Shown in pieces: positions 62,291 to 64,000 of a stretch of 64,000 bases of DNA. The translations under genes and the position numbers were made by a program. Each line of letters begins with the position of its first letter. Position 1 is the stretch's first letter. Below the pieces are notes generated by a model, which saw only the letters and a list, made by a program, of their open reading frames with translations, did not search any database and had not been told where the DNA came from. Source of the DNA: Candidatus Saccharibacteria bacterium CG2_30_41_52 (GTDB lineage: Bacteria > Patescibacteriota > Saccharimonadia > Saccharimonadales > Saccharimonadaceae); assembly GCA_001873625.1 (NCBI GenBank), contig MNZN01000001.1, positions 176,543-240,542 on the forward strand. Direction: 5' to 3'.

Positions 62291-64000
62291 ATGAGAAAAA
62301 CCACAAGCGGTTTTACTATTATAGAGGTACTAGTTGTTGTCGCCATTATTGGCGTTCTGACAACTGTTGGTTTTGTGTCTTATGGCAGCATTGAGGCTGG
62401 CGCTCGTGATTCAAAAAGATCATCACAAATTACAGTCATATCCGAAGCATTGGAGAAATATTATGATCAAAACGGAGAATACCCTGGCTGTGGGGCTATG
62501 GCTGACGTACCTGAGACAATTGCCAGTACAACATTAAAAGGCATTGACCCTGCTGTATTTACAGTACCAGACGTAGCAGAAGGCACAAATTCGTTTTTGG
62601 CACTTTGCGCTGATTTAACCAATAGTGATGATAAATTTGCGTACGTTGGTGATGGTAGTGATGCCTGCACAACCGGCTCGTCATGTATGCAGTACGTGTT
62701 GAAATATCGCGAAGAAAGCACCGGCAATACTATTTCTGTCGTTAGTCGTCGAACGGTATTTATAGCTGGCGAAGCAGCAGCTCCATCAGCACCAGTGGTA
62801 GCAGTAACTTCAGGCGGAAGTGGCGTGTTAGCAACAATTACGCCCGTCACTTGTGCAGCTGGAGCGACAGCTCAATACGAATTCAACAGCCGAACAAATG
62901 ATGGTATATGGAGCGGTTACACAACATGGTCAACCGATTTAACTGCCACCAGAACTGCAGCCGAAGGAACAAAATATGGATACCGCGCTCAAGCTCGTTG
63001 TTATATAAGTAATTTTTCATATAGTACAAACGCAACAGGCGATGAAAATACATATATTGAACCATTGACAACCACCCCAGCTGCTCCAACCGTTACTGCA
63101 ACAACCACAAATTACGCCAATACAACCTTTTCTTGGAATGCAGTTACTTGTACGGCCGGCGCAACACCTAGATACCAATACGACTTTACTACAAGTTATG
63201 GATTCGACTTTGGTTGGGTCGAAACTGTTGGAAATTCCGTAAACTTCACGACATCGTCATTTGACTATACATACACCGTACAGACCAAGGCTCAATGTTA
63301 TAATAATTACTCATCAAGCGCCTGGGGGCCTGTTGGATCAGCTAGTTACTATCGACCAATCCCAACTGTGCAGGTACTTGTCGTAGCCGGTGGTGGCGCT
63401 GGTGGTGCCAGTTCAAGCGATGATTCCGGTGGTGGCGGTGGTGGCGGTGGCGTATTATATCACTCAGCAATAACCGTTGATAACCAGTCATATTCCGTAA
63501 CCATTGGCAACGGCGGCTCAAGCTCTGGATCTAATGGACAAAATTCAACTTTCCAAGACATGATAGCCTATGGTGGTGGCGGCGGTGGAATGACAAACGA
63601 AGGTGGTAATAACGGTGGTTGTGGTGGCGGTGGTGCCGGCGCTCAAGATGGCAGCGAAAACAACTACGGCAACTCTACTCAAATTTCATACATGGGCGCT
63701 ACGCCTTATGGATATCGCGGCGGTCTAGGTCAATGGCGAAACGACGGCAAAGCCGGTGGCGGTGGTGGTGGCGCAGGTATGATTGGCGGCAGCGGCTATA
63801 GCGGTGGTGGAAATGGCAAAATGACAGGTGGAAACGGCATGCAAAGCTCAATTTCTGGCGCAAATGCATACTACGCTGGTGGCGGTGGCGGTGGTTCATG
63901 TTGCTATTGGGGTGCCGGTGGTGCGGGTGGCGGCGGAAATGGCGCCCAAGGCGGACGTGGATCGAATGCGACCGCAAATACTGGCGGTGGCGGTGGCGGT
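62291..64000 (+). CDS. Large pilin-like adhesin with glycine-rich domain, cut by window end
   Basis: 570 codons, open at the window end. N-terminal prepilin signal TSGFTIIEVLVVVAIIGVL, a pilin head with CGAMADV and DACTTGSSC cysteines (about 55-135), two repeated beta-sandwich, fibronectin III-like domains with a shared TC-AGAT motif (about 160-360), then LVVAGGGAGG opens a domain dominated by Gly runs with periodic aromatic residues. Such Gly-rich modules occur on bacterial and phage surface fibres. It probably forms a pilus tip or adhesin. Leaderless ATG 62291. Confidence 0.85.
   Translation, partial: MRKTTSGFTIIEVLVVVAIIGVLTTVGFVSYGSIEAGARDSKRSSQITVISEALEKYYDQNGEYPGCGAMADVPETIASTTLKGIDPAVFTVPDVAEGTNSFLALCADLTNSDDKFAYVGDGSDACTTGSSCMQYVLKYREESTGNTISVVSRRTVFIAGEAAAPSAPVVAVTSGGSGVLATITPVTCAAGATAQYEFNSRTNDGIWSGYTTWSTDLTATRTAAEGTKYGYRAQARCYISNFSYSTNATGDENTYIEPLTTTPAAPTVTATTTNYANTTFSWNAVTCTAGATPRYQYDFTTSYGFDFGWVETVGNSVNFTTSSFDYTYTVQTKAQCYNNYSSSAWGPVGSASYYRPIPTVQVLVVAGGGAGGASSSDDSGGGGGGGGVLYHSAITVDNQSYSVTIGNGGSSSGSNGQNSTFQDMIAYGGGGGGMTNEGGNNGGCGGGGAGAQDGSENNYGNSTQISYMGATPYGYRGGLGQWRNDGKAGGGGGGAGMIGGSGYSGGGNGKMTGGNGMQSSISGANAYYAGGGGGGSCCYWGAGGAGGGGNGAQGGRGSNATANTGGGGGG

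Noticed and set aside
1..64000. CRISPR arrays, rRNA genes, prophage or complete insertion sequences
   Set aside because: None seen: no regularly spaced repeats, no rRNA segments, and no transposase or phage structural genes in any frame.

Overview
The window looks like chromosomal DNA of a small-genome candidate phyla radiation bacterium, most likely Saccharibacteria (TM7). The evidence is the AT-rich genome, short intergenic gaps, housekeeping operons without amino-acid or cofactor pathways, several N-methylated pilin-type proteins, many ABC exporters, and TATAAT boxes lying almost against start codons. TAA, TAG and TGA are all used as stops, so no UGA recoding is evident. The phylum assignment is inference from gene content; no 16S gene is present.

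Layout. 0-6.9 kb: edge of a membrane protein, a decayed isopentenyl-phosphate-kinase-like gene, small hypotheticals, an atypical Nramp transporter, a P-loop kinase, a YgjP-like protease and an orphan PAS histidine kinase. 6.9-24.3 kb is the housekeeping core: secE-nusG-rplK, a UbiA/polyprenyl synthase divergent pair, rplA, a dTTP-supply cluster (thyA, dfrA, dcd, tmk), rplJ-rplL with an L10 leader, dnaX-dnaB, a GT-C type protein, ybaB-recR-DHH-cysS. 24.4-31.7 kb: AI-2E family permease, a two-component system followed by a MacB-type ABC exporter, and a CtpE-like P-type ATPase. 31.8-43.7 kb: GreA-like factor, GerMN protein, class 2 pyrD, glycosyltransferase, a pilin gene broken by an in-frame TAA, a single-chain PheRS-like gene behind a Phe-rich leader peptide, a GH3 enzyme, small surface proteins and a secreted sedolisin. 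43.7-46.4 kb is decayed DNA: an inverted-repeat-bounded gene, tRNA-Gln(CUG) between two interrupted partial copies of itself, and coding remnants. 46.4-58.5 kb: three more ABC systems, two unknown proteins around a 26-codon basic ORF, and a CPA1 antiporter. 58.5-64 kb: ATP-grasp ligase, exported beta-helix protein, 23S/tRNA U-methyltransferase homologue, and a large glycine-rich pilin-like protein running off the window.

The most interesting signals are the phenylalanine leader peptide before the PheRS-like gene, the interrupted tRNA-Gln copies with their hairpin insert, the inverted-repeat-bounded small gene, the nonsense-interrupted pilin, the leaderless promoter pattern, and the parallel loss of cysteine clusters from DnaX, RecR and the RlmD-like enzyme.
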